A stretch of DNA of 64,000 nt from an uncultured Prevotellaceae bacterium (GCA_946540735.1 CAMNIN010000010.1:1-64000); one strand, 5' to 3'. Shown: positions 37,421-47,839, counted from the stretch's first letter. The notes: a model not told the origin generated them from the sequence alone. Made by a program: numbers and translations.

Positions 37421-37960
37421 ATGCGGGTCTCTCTTATTCCACATTCTCTACGCACTTGGGTGATGCTGGTGATGGCTACAAACGGAGTTTGTGGCTGGTC
37501 ACAAGCCAGTTGTGTGATCATCGACAAAGAAACGGGTACGCCCATCCGTGACGTGAAAGTGTATACCGACAAAGGACAGGTAGCCGTCACCGACTATCAG
37601 GGACGTGTGCGTATTGACTCAGCGTTCAGCAGTGCTACGATCTCCCATGTGAGTTACCTCACCCGTGTAATTGAGCGGCGCGAATGCCGTGACACCCTGT
37701 GGCTGTTGCCCAAGGTGAATCGGCTGGGCGAGGTCGTCGTGTGGGGTAAGGATCGACCGGGTATCGGGATGGTGACAGGACTTGCCACGAGAAACCTTTC
37801 GGCTTATGCCCCTCCCAAGTCAGGTGTGTCGTTTGACTTTTTTGAGATGTTCCGCAAGAAGCCGCTCAGCAAGAAAGCCCGGAAGAAGAATCAGGAATTG
37901 CTCCGCAACTGGGACAAGGTGTATGTAGAACGTCCGGATAGGAAGCCGCAGACGAAATGA
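37421..37960 (+). CDS. Carboxypeptidase-regulatory-like domain protein
   Basis: CVIIDKETGTPIRDVKVYTDKGQVAVTDYQGRVRIDSAF; -7 box TAATTTTG at 37372-37379. Confidence 0.7.
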   Translation: MRVSLIPHSLRTWVMLVMATNGVCGWSQASCVIIDKETGTPIRDVKVYTDKGQVAVTDYQGRVRIDSAFSSATISHVSYLTRVIERRECRDTLWLLPKVNRLGEVVVWGKDRPGIGMVTGLATRNLSAYAPPKSGVSFDFFEMFRKKPLSKKARKKNQELLRNWDKVYVERPDRKPQTK

Positions 37961-37993
37961 GGCACGTGAAAAACGCTCACGTGCCTCATTTTC
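37955..37993 (+). terminator. Intrinsic terminator overlapping the stop codon
   Basis: AAATGAGGCACGTGA-AAAACGC-TCACGTGCCTCATTTT. Confidence 0.8.
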
Positions 37994-38031
37994 ATATTTG
38001 CTGGGTTCCCATCGGGAAAGACTGCTTCAGC

Positions 38032-38895
38032 TTATTTCAACTTGAATTTGAATTTCTGTCCCTTGCTGTTGGTGAAGGTGCCGGTATAGTAATCGCCACG
38101 GCATTCATACTGTCCGTTGAAAGTGCCGGTATGAGCCCCCTTCGGCGAGTACTCTTTTAATATCAAGTTCATCGAGCCTTTGGTATTGATGGCTTCGTAC
38201 TTCACCACGATCAGGTCGAATTTCGACTGTGGTCTTTCGTCGTAATAGTAATAGCCGATATAGTCACCCTCGTCGACTTCGGAGAGGTTGTCGATATACA
38301 TGGTGATGGGATAAGAACCGATAAATCCGCTCATGGGAATCTTGCCAGCGTCCTCATCCTCGTCCACCATCTCTTCCACATCCTCGTCGTCCACCTCTTC
38401 AGCCTTTTCGGTGATCTCCTCGGCCTGTTTCGTAACGGATTCGGTTTTCTCTTTCAGCCGCTCCTCCACTTTGGCATTGACCAGAGAGTCGATATTAGGC
38501 ATCTTTTCCTCTTTGGCCTTGTCGTTGCATCCCGTCAGGAAAGGCAGGCAGAGGCAGGCCATGAGGATGCATGGCAGGGAGTGGGTTTTCAAACGGTTGC
38601 TGGCCGGTGATTTCGAGCGGGCGAAAACTGTCAGCAGCACGATGGCCGTGATAGCGGCGATGATCACCAGCATCATCGTCGAGGGATCGCTTCCACCATC
38701 CGGGACGCCAGCGGTTGGCAGAACGGAGGCGAGGCTGTCTTTTAGCGTCTCGGCGCTGTCGGCGACGCTGTCGGGCACTATCTGCCGGAGCGTGTCGACA
38801 CTCACGTCATCGAGATCAAAGTTGCTTCCCGAGCACCGGCTGCATCCGGAAGGCATCGGAGAGGGTAATGGTGCGATATCCAAGAGATGTGACAT
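38032..38895 (-). CDS. Hypothetical membrane protein with internal lipobox-like segment and acidic linker
   Basis: TM segment MMLVIIAAITAIVLLTVFA, then LPCILMACLCLPFLTGCNDK, then EEVDDEDVEEMVDEDEDAG. Confidence 0.6.
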   Translation of the reverse strand: MSHLLDIAPLPSPMPSGCSRCSGSNFDLDDVSVDTLRQIVPDSVADSAETLKDSLASVLPTAGVPDGGSDPSTMMLVIIAAITAIVLLTVFARSKSPASNRLKTHSLPCILMACLCLPFLTGCNDKAKEEKMPNIDSLVNAKVEERLKEKTESVTKQAEEITEKAEEVDDEDVEEMVDEDEDAGKIPMSGFIGSYPITMYIDNLSEVDEGDYIGYYYYDERPQSKFDLIVVKYEAINTKGSMNLILKEYSPKGAHTGTFNGQYECRGDYYTGTFTNSKGQKFKFKLK

Positions 38896-38929
38896 GGCTA
38901 ATGTAGATTGATGGTTTTGGAAAAATGTC

Positions 38930-40096
38930 TTATTCGGTCACTTGGCGCTTGACGATGCGTTTCACCTTTTTCATCACCTGCTTCTGCACGTCCACTTCCT
39001 CATAATCGGTGTAGGTGCGTGTGCCCTCTGCGTCGATGATTACGCAGCGGTTCTTGTCGTTCTCGGCGAAAGGCTGCACGGTGTCGCCTTTCGAGTCGGT
39101 GACGATGCGGTCGGGATTGACCCCATGCCGCTCGACCAGGTCTTTCTTGAAGGTCTCGGCACGTCGCTGCGCATACATCTGGTTGAGGCGTGCGTTGCCA
39201 GTGCCCTTGTCGGCGTAGCCCACGACGTAGAGAGTGCTGTTTTCATTGTCCTTCATGAACTTGGCCACCTGCTCCATGATGGCGCTCGGTGTCTCATTGT
39301 CGCTCACGCGGATGGCATAGAAGATCTCCTTGTGGAGCTTGGTCTTCTCGGTCTTGGTGATGGGGCGCTTTTCTTTCACGGTGATGGTCTCTGGCACCTC
39401 TTCCTCGATTTCCTCCTCGATCTCGCGGATGGTCACCGGTTTCTTGTGCACTTTGTGGCCGAAGCGAAAGCTCAGTCCGAGCATGGCAGTGAACATCCAG
39501 TCGTCGCGGCTGCTCATCTTGGAGTTGAAGCGGTCGTCGAGGGAGTTGGCGTTCACTTCAAGGCTCACGCCCAGTGGTTTCTGCATGTTGGTCTCCAGTC
39601 TCAGACCCGCACGGATGTTGTGGCTCAGGCGGTTGTCTTTCCACGCCAGCGGGGCAACTGTGGTCGGCAAGTTGAGCGCATGGAACTCATCGTTGTCCCA
39701 GGCATAGTTCAAACCGGCACCACCGAGCAGGATCAGGTTGAGCGCATGGTCCTTGCTTCGTCCGATGAGGTTGCTGAGATTGATCATCAGGTCAAGGTCG
39801 GGAGTGACATATTTCCATTTGTAATATTGGTCAATGTCTTTGAATCCACTTTTCGACTGCCAAGCGTTGACATGCAGGCGCAAGCCCACAACGGGTGTGA
39901 AGAAATGGCCAAACGAAAGTGCGGCGGTAGGAGTGATCAACTTGTCTTTCGGAGCATTGGTTGTTGTCATCTGCAAGCCACCCTGTGCCTCGATGTAGGA
40001 ATAGGATTTCCAGTCCCTGTTTTGTGCGTTGACTGAGACCGCCACCAGTATGGCGGTAGCGGTTGTCAAGAGAAATCGCTTTGTTTCCATTCTCAT
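38930..40096 (-). CDS. OmpA family outer membrane protein
   Basis: C-terminal STLYVVGYADKGTGNARLNQMYAQRRAETFKKDLVERHGVNPDRI; start MRMETKRF chosen. Confidence 0.88.
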   Translation of the reverse strand: MRMETKRFLLTTATAILVAVSVNAQNRDWKSYSYIEAQGGLQMTTTNAPKDKLITPTAALSFGHFFTPVVGLRLHVNAWQSKSGFKDIDQYYKWKYVTPDLDLMINLSNLIGRSKDHALNLILLGGAGLNYAWDNDEFHALNLPTTVAPLAWKDNRLSHNIRAGLRLETNMQKPLGVSLEVNANSLDDRFNSKMSSRDDWMFTAMLGLSFRFGHKVHKKPVTIREIEEEIEEEVPETITVKEKRPITKTEKTKLHKEIFYAIRVSDNETPSAIMEQVAKFMKDNENSTLYVVGYADKGTGNARLNQMYAQRRAETFKKDLVERHGVNPDRIVTDSKGDTVQPFAENDKNRCVIIDAEGTRTYTDYEEVDVQKQVMKKVKRIVKRQVTE

Positions 40097-40326
40097 AAAA
40101 ATTAGTTTGTTGATTATTCTTTTATAGTTAGCATTCCGGGTGATTTTCGTCACCTTATTACGGCAAGAGAAGCCACTTTTATGCTTTTTTTGCCTATGAT
40201 AGCGCAAAATTAATGTTTTTTATTGAATTGGCCATGTCAAAAGCTTTCTTTTTGCGAAAAACTCCTTTTTTCTGTTGGTCAAACAAGTTAATGGTCAGAA
40301 GTTAGCGTTTTTTCAACCTTTTCCTT

Positions 40327-40334
40327 TATTTTTG
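40327..40334 (+). promoter_or_regulatory. -7 element TATTTTTG for the C10 peptidase gene
   Basis: TAnnTTTG 23 bp before ATG. Confidence 0.55.
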
Positions 40335-40356
40335 CATACTCAAACCCATATTTCGC

Positions 40357-43300
40357 ATGAAAAGGTCAGTATCTCTCCTCTTTTGGGTCATCCTTTCCAC
40401 ATTGGTAGTCCGTTCCGCCCCCATCACCAGCAGTCAGGCAGCGTCGAAAGCGCAGGCCTTCCTCTCGTCGCATGGGAAGGGCGGGATGCAACCGCTGTCG
40501 CTGGTCGGGCAAGGCAGTCGGAAAGCCATCGGCCGTGGAGGGGCAGTCCCCAATCCCAGTTATTATGTGTTCAACCAAGGAGAAGACCAGGGCTTCGTCA
40601 TCGTGGCGGGCGACGACTGTGCCGAGGGAATCCTCGGCTATGCCGACAAGGGGCATTTCGACCTGGAAAAGATCCCCGACAACCTGCGTGCCTGGCTCGA
40701 CGGCTATGCCGAGGAGATCGCCTGGGCGCAACAGCAGCCTTCTTATGCGAAGAAACGCAATGTCATGGCGGCCGAATCACCAGTAGGTATCTCGAGGATG
40801 GTGGTGGCTCCCCTGCTGGAGTCCACCTGGGGGCAAGACAACCCCTACAACAAGAAGTGTCTGACGCAGGGAGGCAGCAAGGCCGTCACGGGATGCGTGG
40901 CCACCGCCCTGGCCCAGATCATGTATTACCACAAGTGGCCTCAGGACGCGACGGATACCATCCCGGCCTATAATCCCAACCAGATGTACGCCGGCTACCA
41001 GGCCCTGCTACCCATCACTTTCGAATGGGGCAAGATGCAGCCGCATTATGATGTGAAAGACGATACAGACAGTCCGGCGTCACAGGCAGTGGCCGATCTG
41101 ATGCTCTATTGCGGCCATGCCGTCGAGATGCAGTATGGTGTGACCTCATCAGGAGCTGATGCGATGGATTGCGCTGCAGCCCTCAATGATTACTTCGGCT
41201 ATGGCAATCCGACGAAGACCGCCAGCCGCAGCTCTTTCACGGCCGAGGAATGGGACGAGATGGTGTATGCCGAACTCGCTGAAGGCCGTCCCGTGCTTTA
41301 TGCCGCCGCCGCTTCCAACGGTTCGGGCCATGCCTTCGTGTGCGATGGTTACGACGGCGAGGGCCTTTTTCATATCAACTGGGGGTGGAACGGACAATCC
41401 GACGGCTATTTCCGTTTGCAAGCCCTCAATCCCGCCTCGCAAGGAACAGGAGGCAGCGGCATGTCGTCAGGTTTCTCCTTGCGTCAGATGATGGTCTTCG
41501 GCATCAGTCCGGAGGTGCTGACCTCACAGCCTGCCGTCGATCGTCCGGCTCTCGTGCAGGTGGTAGAGCTGACCTTATCAGGCGATGTGTCGGAACTGGA
41601 CTATGGAAATCCCTCTACGACTGATTTCTCCTCCGTCAAGGTCGACAATGTGTTCAGGGTACCCTTCGCGGGTATTTACGCCGTAGGTTTCGCTTTATGC
41701 AAAGGCGACGAAATCCTGCAGGTGAGAAATACTGCGGCAGGAAACCTGCTCTCTACTTATGACATGCGTTTTACGAATCCTGTCTCCCTTTCCGGTCTTG
41801 GACGCAACCTGGAGGACGGCGAATACCAGATCAGGTGTGTGTGCAGACCAGGAGATGCGGAAGAGTGGCTATTCGATACCGACAGCGAGCGTATCTTTAT
41901 CGCGGTGACCATCGCCGATGGCAAGGCCACCTTTGTCGAACAGACGCTGGGCACCACCCTTGAAGTGACCCACGTCGAACAGGCTTTTGACAATAGTACG
42001 AAAAAACAGGTCAGGGCGACGGTCGTCAACCGCGGTCCGTATGATTTCTACGGACTTGTGCAACTGCGGATTGACGGGACGGTGATGTGTACCGAGAACC
42101 TGCAACTCTCGGTGGAACAGCAGGATTACGTCGATTTCATGTTTGCCACCGACAGCAATCCCGTTCGGTTGAACATCGTGTCCGAGGAAACCGGCGAGGT
42201 GCTCTATGAGAATGAGAGTTTCACGTTCGTCGACCCGCCAGCGACGACCTCGCCAGAGGTGGAAGCTTATGGGGTGAGAAGTCTCGACGAAGAGAACAAG
42301 AAACATTTTGGCAATGTGGCCGAGGGTGCCGTGACGCTACGCAACGCCGCTGAGGAGTCGTGGACCGGCAACGTGACGCTCCAGGTGAAAGTCCTCACCG
42401 AAGGGAGCGAGGAAGGTCAGTACACTTACACCACCAAATCCTCCTCGCAGCGGGTGACCCTGCAATCCGGCGAGACCCGCGAGGTAGTAGTTTCCTGTCC
42501 CGGCCTGAGCTATGGCAAGGAAGTGTGGTTCAATCTGTCGGTGGGCAGCTGGTCAGCAGTCGTAGGAAGCATGACTGAGCCCTACGTCGTCACGGCGGGG
42601 TATGAGGAGTGGGATGCCCAAGGCAACCGTAGTGCCATGGAACTGACCGCAACCACGACCGTATCCTCCTCGGCAGTCGCCGCAAGATTCTGCGGTCTCG
42701 ATCTCACGGATGTGACCATCATACCCAACAGCAACCCCAATACCCTCTATTTCCTGGATGAGGATGCCACGATCCCTTCCACGTTGGAAACCAAGAATGT
42801 GGTCAAGGGTTACAAAGCGGCGGGCGATATCGTTTGGAACCAAGGATTCGGTTTTTATGTCCCGACCAGTTTTGAGGTCAGCGGCCAAATCAAATATGTG
42901 CGTACTCCACAGGCAGAATGCGACGAATACAAAGGTTGGGAAACGGTTTGCCTGCCCTTCGCAGTCAAGGCCGTCTATGTGGAAGACGAGCGGGTGCACT
43001 GGTCTGGTGTGGAGGAAGACGGATTCTGGGTGATGCGTCTGCAGGGTGTCGATGGCGACCAGCTCGATTGTTCCCTGGTGAAGGAATGGAAAGCCAACGA
43101 ACCCTATATCATCGGTGTGCCCGCATCGATGAAAGAAAAACCTATGACCCTGTCGGCTTCTGATGTGAGGATCCTCAAGACCACAAAGATGGCGAAGGTG
43201 GTCGACGGCTATCAGATCGAAGCCACCACTGCCGACACGACGCTCCCTTCTGCCTATGTGATGAATGCCGAGGGCGATGCTTTCCAGCTGATCCGGAATG

Positions 43301-43557
43301 TGGAGGTGAAAGCCGGTGAGGTGTTTATGTTCGACAAGACCGGTGGTGCCGATGCCCCCGAACGGTTGCTGATCACCCGTCGGATGGGAGATGTCAACCA
43401 TGACGGAGTGGTGAATGTGACGGACGTCCTCCTGACGGTATCAAACATCAAGGGAGAAGATGTGGATGTCTTTTACGAGGCCAATGCCGATCTCAATGGC
43501 GACGGTCTTATCACGGTGACCGATGTGATGAGGATCATCGAGATAGAGATGGAATAA
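40357..43557 (+). CDS. C10 family (streptopain-like) cysteine protease with C-terminal dockerin-like repeat
   Basis: TGCVATALAQIMYYHKWP and GHAFVCDGYDGEGLFHINWGWNGQSDGYFRL; C-terminal DVNHDGVVNVTD and DLNGDGLITVTD. Confidence 0.92.
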   Translation: MKRSVSLLFWVILSTLVVRSAPITSSQAASKAQAFLSSHGKGGMQPLSLVGQGSRKAIGRGGAVPNPSYYVFNQGEDQGFVIVAGDDCAEGILGYADKGHFDLEKIPDNLRAWLDGYAEEIAWAQQQPSYAKKRNVMAAESPVGISRMVVAPLLESTWGQDNPYNKKCLTQGGSKAVTGCVATALAQIMYYHKWPQDATDTIPAYNPNQMYAGYQALLPITFEWGKMQPHYDVKDDTDSPASQAVADLMLYCGHAVEMQYGVTSSGADAMDCAAALNDYFGYGNPTKTASRSSFTAEEWDEMVYAELAEGRPVLYAAAASNGSGHAFVCDGYDGEGLFHINWGWNGQSDGYFRLQALNPASQGTGGSGMSSGFSLRQMMVFGISPEVLTSQPAVDRPALVQVVELTLSGDVSELDYGNPSTTDFSSVKVDNVFRVPFAGIYAVGFALCKGDEILQVRNTAAGNLLSTYDMRFTNPVSLSGLGRNLEDGEYQIRCVCRPGDAEEWLFDTDSERIFIAVTIADGKATFVEQTLGTTLEVTHVEQAFDNSTKKQVRATVVNRGPYDFYGLVQLRIDGTVMCTENLQLSVEQQDYVDFMFATDSNPVRLNIVSEETGEVLYENESFTFVDPPATTSPEVEAYGVRSLDEENKKHFGNVAEGAVTLRNAAEESWTGNVTLQVKVLTEGSEEGQYTYTTKSSSQRVTLQSGETREVVVSCPGLSYGKEVWFNLSVGSWSAVVGSMTEPYVVTAGYEEWDAQGNRSAMELTATTTVSSSAVAARFCGLDLTDVTIIPNSNPNTLYFLDEDATIPSTLETKNVVKGYKAAGDIVWNQGFGFYVPTSFEVSGQIKYVRTPQAECDEYKGWETVCLPFAVKAVYVEDERVHWSGVEEDGFWVMRLQGVDGDQLDCSLVKEWKANEPYIIGVPASMKEKPMTLSASDVRILKTTKMAKVVDGYQIEATTADTTLPSAYVMNAEGDAFQLIRNVEVKAGEVFMFDKTGGADAPERLLITRRMGDVNHDGVVNVTDVLLTVSNIKGEDVDVFYEANADLNGDGLITVTDVMRIIEIEME

Positions 43558-43585
43558 AGGTCGGATGCGTCGGATGGCTTGATCA

Positions 43586-46165
43586 TCAGTGTTTTTTGCC
43601 AGTGCTGTCCCACCGGAGTGTGACCGGTCCGTCGAGTTGTTTGCCGCTGGCTTTGTTGTGAAGGCGGATGACGGTCATGGCCGTCGTGGTGTTGTATGGT
43701 TCGATGGAGATGGTGAGGTCATCGTCGACCAGTGTCTGCCGTTGTAGTTCCGATGCTGTGATGGTGTGGCTCTTCCGCTGACCATTCTTCATACCCGTGA
43801 CGATGGTTTTCGTACCTTGTTTGGTGAAAGTCAGTTCACGCGACTTCTTCTTGCCTTTGACAGAATAGCTCACCGTCAGGTGATAGGACCGGTTGCCATC
43901 GTGATACATCATGAAGGTGAGCGGCCGGGTGGAAGTGTGGTCAAAGGCCGTGCGGTAGGTATGTGTGCCCTGTAGTCCGTCGAGATAGATGCGGGTATGG
44001 TAGCCGGTCTCATTGTTGGCGGGCAGGAGGGTCAGCGCATCGGTTTGCTTCGTGAAGTTGCGGATGTCGAGCGTCGTGGTTTTCCCCTTGGACGGAACCT
44101 TGGTTGTCCGGCAGGTGTTGCCACGTTCTGTCAGCGACAAGGCACGGCCAGGGTCGACCACATAGTCAGCACCGTTGATGGCGTTGTCCTTCACGGTGAT
44201 GTGACCGTAGGTCCACCGCTTGTGTGCCTGGTAGCCCCCCTCACCTTGGAAGGGGTAGTTGCATACCCCCCTGAAGAGAATCACCGGCATCCGACTGCCG
44301 TCAAGATGGATTTTATTGTTGCAGAAGAGGACATCGGGGTGCTTCTGTTCCTCCAGGTGGTAAGTCACGCTTTCTCCCTCGTCCTTTTGTGTGGTGACCA
44401 GTGTGATGTCGTCGTTGATGAAATAGTGATTCTCGTTGATGGTCTTGCCTTTTTTTGTTTTGTCTCTCGGGGTGGTATGCGATTTGATGACCTCGCCTCC
44501 CGGAGCCACGACTCTCATCACGAATCCCGCGCTGCCCTCCTTGCCTAAGGTGTGGATGTGGCATGACTTCCCCGCTTTCTGTGCTTGGTCGGTATCCCTC
44601 ATCCACTGGCGCAGTGTCTTTCCTTCGTAACGCATCTCGTCGATTTGCCGGTCACTCAACGACCGTTTGTTGACCGGCGGTAGGAACCTGCACAGGGCGC
44701 CGGTGATCTGGTTGGCGTGGAGGGTGTTTCCAGAGAACTCAAACCATCCGTAGGCGTTGGGCGTGTTCTTGGTCGGGATGGCCGTGATGGACCCACCCCT
44801 GATGTCTATCACATTGTTTTTGAATACCACCTCGTCGAAACTGGTCACGTAGTTGAACATCCGTGTGAAATACTGTTGCCGGATCCAGGTCTCCTTGTCG
44901 ATGGGCTTCTCTCCTTTGGCCCGGGCAAGTCTCAGGTATTGCGTCTCCCACGCATGGGAGAGCACTTTGCGGCAGTATGCCTCATCCCACACCCATTGGT
45001 TGTCGTGGATATGCCGTTTGCGGGCATGGCCGCCAACGTGGGCACAGTTTTTCGAATAACAGGTCGAGACCCTCGGGTTGTTGTCGGTCGTTCTGGTGCC
45101 CGAGAGACGGTAGGCCAGCATGTTGTTGATGACGTTGTGGTGGAAATACACCTCCTCGCAAGAGAGATACACCTCATAGAGAGCGGCACCATAGACCCCA
45201 TTCACGTCGTCGCTGGCATTGTTGCACGCTGCTTCCCTGACGAGGATGTCCTTCAGGTCGCTGCGCTGTTCCATCAGTTTGTGGTCGCCCCTCGTATAGC
45301 AAACCCCGAGGAAATTGTCGAACACGTTGTCGTAGACGTGAGCCGAACGGGAAGTCGCCAGCAGTGCGCAGACGTAGTAGTTGCAAGCCGGTTGGGCGGT
45401 GGTGACGTGGTTGCCATGGAAGAGGATCGGTGCGTTGTGCGTGTTCTGTTTCCAGTCGCCGGTGTGCGTGGTGTTGTGGTTGAAGAACACGCCGCAGAGG
45501 TTTCTCACGTGATTGCCGGCCACATCGCATGCTTTTCGGATCAGACCACCGTCGAAGCTGATGACACAGAAAGTCCTGGCATCGAAGTCGCAGTCGCGGA
45601 TGAGAATGCTGTCGACCCCGACGTCGGCATAGCGCCCGTCGCCGTCGGTCACTTTCTGTGTGACTCTCAGCAAGGCAATGTCCTTTATCCGGCAATGGGA
45701 AAACGACAAGGTGCCCAGGTCACCTGTCAGGCGGTCGCCCTCATGGTGAGAGCGGGTGTTGGAGAAGACACAGAAATGCAGTGAATAGTCAGCCGAGGGA
45801 GCCACGACACCCGTGAAAGTCACGTTGTCGGCATGCACCGACAAGCCCTCCATGACCTTGAAGAGCCGGTAGGCCCCTTTCTCCGAGCGGTGGATGATCA
45901 GTTGTCCACCCGTCAGGCGGAGAGGACGGCCGACGGGGATGCCGGAAGACGCCTCAACATGGAAGGCACCATTGATGGAGAGGTCGTCGACACCCCTTAA
46001 AAGTGCTTCACGCAGGGCGTGGGTGTTGTGGGCAGACCTGCTCTCGTCGTCGGGCACCATCCCGATCTCCGTGGCCGTGCGTGTCGTGGCGGCAGCCGAC
46101 AGCGCCACAGTCCACCAGCAGCAAAGTAGCAATACTCTTCTGAACTTTTCCATTCTTATATTCAT
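43586..46165 (-). CDS. Large secreted protein, probable right-handed beta-helix
   Basis: Signal peptide; repeated short strands (VHADNVTFTGVV, SILIRDCDFDARTFCVISFDGG, EEVYFHHNVINNMLAYRLSG). Confidence 0.55.
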   Translation of the reverse strand: MNIRMEKFRRVLLLCCWWTVALSAAATTRTATEIGMVPDDESRSAHNTHALREALLRGVDDLSINGAFHVEASSGIPVGRPLRLTGGQLIIHRSEKGAYRLFKVMEGLSVHADNVTFTGVVAPSADYSLHFCVFSNTRSHHEGDRLTGDLGTLSFSHCRIKDIALLRVTQKVTDGDGRYADVGVDSILIRDCDFDARTFCVISFDGGLIRKACDVAGNHVRNLCGVFFNHNTTHTGDWKQNTHNAPILFHGNHVTTAQPACNYYVCALLATSRSAHVYDNVFDNFLGVCYTRGDHKLMEQRSDLKDILVREAACNNASDDVNGVYGAALYEVYLSCEEVYFHHNVINNMLAYRLSGTRTTDNNPRVSTCYSKNCAHVGGHARKRHIHDNQWVWDEAYCRKVLSHAWETQYLRLARAKGEKPIDKETWIRQQYFTRMFNYVTSFDEVVFKNNVIDIRGGSITAIPTKNTPNAYGWFEFSGNTLHANQITGALCRFLPPVNKRSLSDRQIDEMRYEGKTLRQWMRDTDQAQKAGKSCHIHTLGKEGSAGFVMRVVAPGGEVIKSHTTPRDKTKKGKTINENHYFINDDITLVTTQKDEGESVTYHLEEQKHPDVLFCNNKIHLDGSRMPVILFRGVCNYPFQGEGGYQAHKRWTYGHITVKDNAINGADYVVDPGRALSLTERGNTCRTTKVPSKGKTTTLDIRNFTKQTDALTLLPANNETGYHTRIYLDGLQGTHTYRTAFDHTSTRPLTFMMYHDGNRSYHLTVSYSVKGKKKSRELTFTKQGTKTIVTGMKNGQRKSHTITASELQRQTLVDDDLTISIEPYNTTTAMTVIRLHNKASGKQLDGPVTLRWDSTGKKH

Positions 46166-46190
46166 AGCTCCATCACGTTATCGGACGGTT

Positions 46191-46991
46191 TTATCGTGCA
46201 CGGAGTTGCCAGAAAGCCACGGCAGCCGCAGCGGCCACGTTGAGTGAGTCCACCCCATGAGCCATGGGAATCCTCACCACATAGTCAGCCCCGTCGATGG
46301 CCGTCTGTGGGAGTCCGTCTCCCTCGGTGCCCATCACGATGGCCAGCCGTGGCTGCTCCTGCAGGGCAGGGTGGTCGATCGGCACCGAGTTGTCGGTGAG
46401 TGCCATGGCTGCGGTGCGGAAGCCCATTTGCCGGAGTGAGGTGAGACTGGCATCCGTCCATGTCCATGGCACGAGGAACACCGTACCCATCGAGACCCTC
46501 ACGGCCCGTCGGTTGAGCGGATCGCAGGAGTCGGGCGTGAGCAATACGGCATCGATGCCCAGAGCCGCAGCGGAACGGAAGATGGCTCCGATGTTGGTGG
46601 TGTCCACCACGCCCTGGATGACCACCACCCGTCGGGCGTCCTTGCAGATTTCCTCCACGGTCGGGGGAGCAGGCCGTCGCATGGCGCACAGCACGCCCCG
46701 CGTCAGGGTATATCCCGTGAGCGAGGCCAGTACCTCTCTGTCGCCGGTATAGATGGGGATGTCGCCACATCGGTCGATGATGTCGGCCGCGTCGCCTTGG
46801 ATATGTTTCCGCTCACAGAGCAGTGCCGTGGGCTGATATCCCGCTTGTAGTGCCACGCGGATCACCTTCGGGCTTTCGGCGATGAAGATGCCTTTTGTGG
46901 GTTCGATGCGCCGCCGTAGTTGGGCCTCGGTGAGTGTGCTGAACACTTCGACGCCAGGATGGGTGAGTGATGTGATCTCGATGATGTTCAT
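46191..46991 (-). CDS. TrmH/SpoU family RNA 2'-O-methyltransferase
   Basis: VIQGVVDTTNIGAIFRSAAALGIDAVLL, LAIVMGTEGDGLPQ, VRIPMAHGVDSLNVAAAAAVAFW. Confidence 0.95.
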   Translation of the reverse strand: MNIIEITSLTHPGVEVFSTLTEAQLRRRIEPTKGIFIAESPKVIRVALQAGYQPTALLCERKHIQGDAADIIDRCGDIPIYTGDREVLASLTGYTLTRGVLCAMRRPAPPTVEEICKDARRVVVIQGVVDTTNIGAIFRSAAALGIDAVLLTPDSCDPLNRRAVRVSMGTVFLVPWTWTDASLTSLRQMGFRTAAMALTDNSVPIDHPALQEQPRLAIVMGTEGDGLPQTAIDGADYVVRIPMAHGVDSLNVAAAAAVAFWQLRAR

Positions 46992-47839
46992 GGATGATGC
47001 TGTTGTGTGGATATCACCTCCTTCGCTTCCTCCGTCAGGTAGGGTAGGATGACCGCATAAGGGATAGTGAAGGCGGGGTCGCCCCAGTCGAAGGGACAGA
47101 TGTCGTAGATGGAGTAATGGAAGCGCACGCCGTCGGCCACGAGGTAGGGCGGGAAGGTCGGCATGGGCATCAGGCTGAGGTCGGTGGTGCAGATTTCCTC
47201 CAGCTGTTGGTCACTCGACACCTCAAAGTAGGATTTCAGTCCCTCACGGATGAGAGCGAAAAGCTGTTCGTCGGTCCTGGCCAGGATGTCGTTGCTGAAA
47301 CGGTGGCCGTCGCTGATGCGGAAAGTGACCCCATAGTCGGAATATTCACCGTGAGCCCCATGGGTGATGTAGGAATAGCGGTAAACCTCGTAGGTGACAA
47401 ACTTCTCTCCCCGGCATGTCAATCTGATGTCGATGCCCTCCTCGGGAGCGTCGGTGTCGCTGATGTGGTCAATCCCCATCTGCTCCAGTGTTTTTGCCAG
47501 AGCCTCTTGCCTGTCCCTGCAGTAACGGCGCACCATTTCCTGAGGGTCGTCACCGATGTTGGCCGTCCCATGCTCGAAGAGGGTCGTCTTGATGAAATCC
47601 CTGAGAGTCTTCACGATCACCTGTGGACCCTCCACGGGATAGTCGATATAGACGTCGCATGACCCATGCTCGCTCTTGAGGGCGAACTTGAACGAGTCGG
47701 TGCGCAGGAGGGGAGTGCCGCTGACCGTGCTTTCTGATGCCGTGGCCTCCTCAAGGGCGGGCTTGTGGGCATTCTTGCATTGGATGAGCAAGAGTGCGAG
47801 CGACACAAGAAACAGGTATGGCAACGAGCGCATAGGCAT
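46988..47839 (-). CDS. DUF3298/RsiV-like lipoprotein
   Basis: Lipobox-like LLLIQCKNA; SYITHGAHGEYSDYGVTFRISDGHRF; LFALIREGLKSYF. Confidence 0.75.
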   Translation of the reverse strand: MPMRSLPYLFLVSLALLLIQCKNAHKPALEEATASESTVSGTPLLRTDSFKFALKSEHGSCDVYIDYPVEGPQVIVKTLRDFIKTTLFEHGTANIGDDPQEMVRRYCRDRQEALAKTLEQMGIDHISDTDAPEEGIDIRLTCRGEKFVTYEVYRYSYITHGAHGEYSDYGVTFRISDGHRFSNDILARTDEQLFALIREGLKSYFEVSSDQQLEEICTTDLSLMPMPTFPPYLVADGVRFHYSIYDICPFDWGDPAFTIPYAVILPYLTEEAKEVISTQQHHP

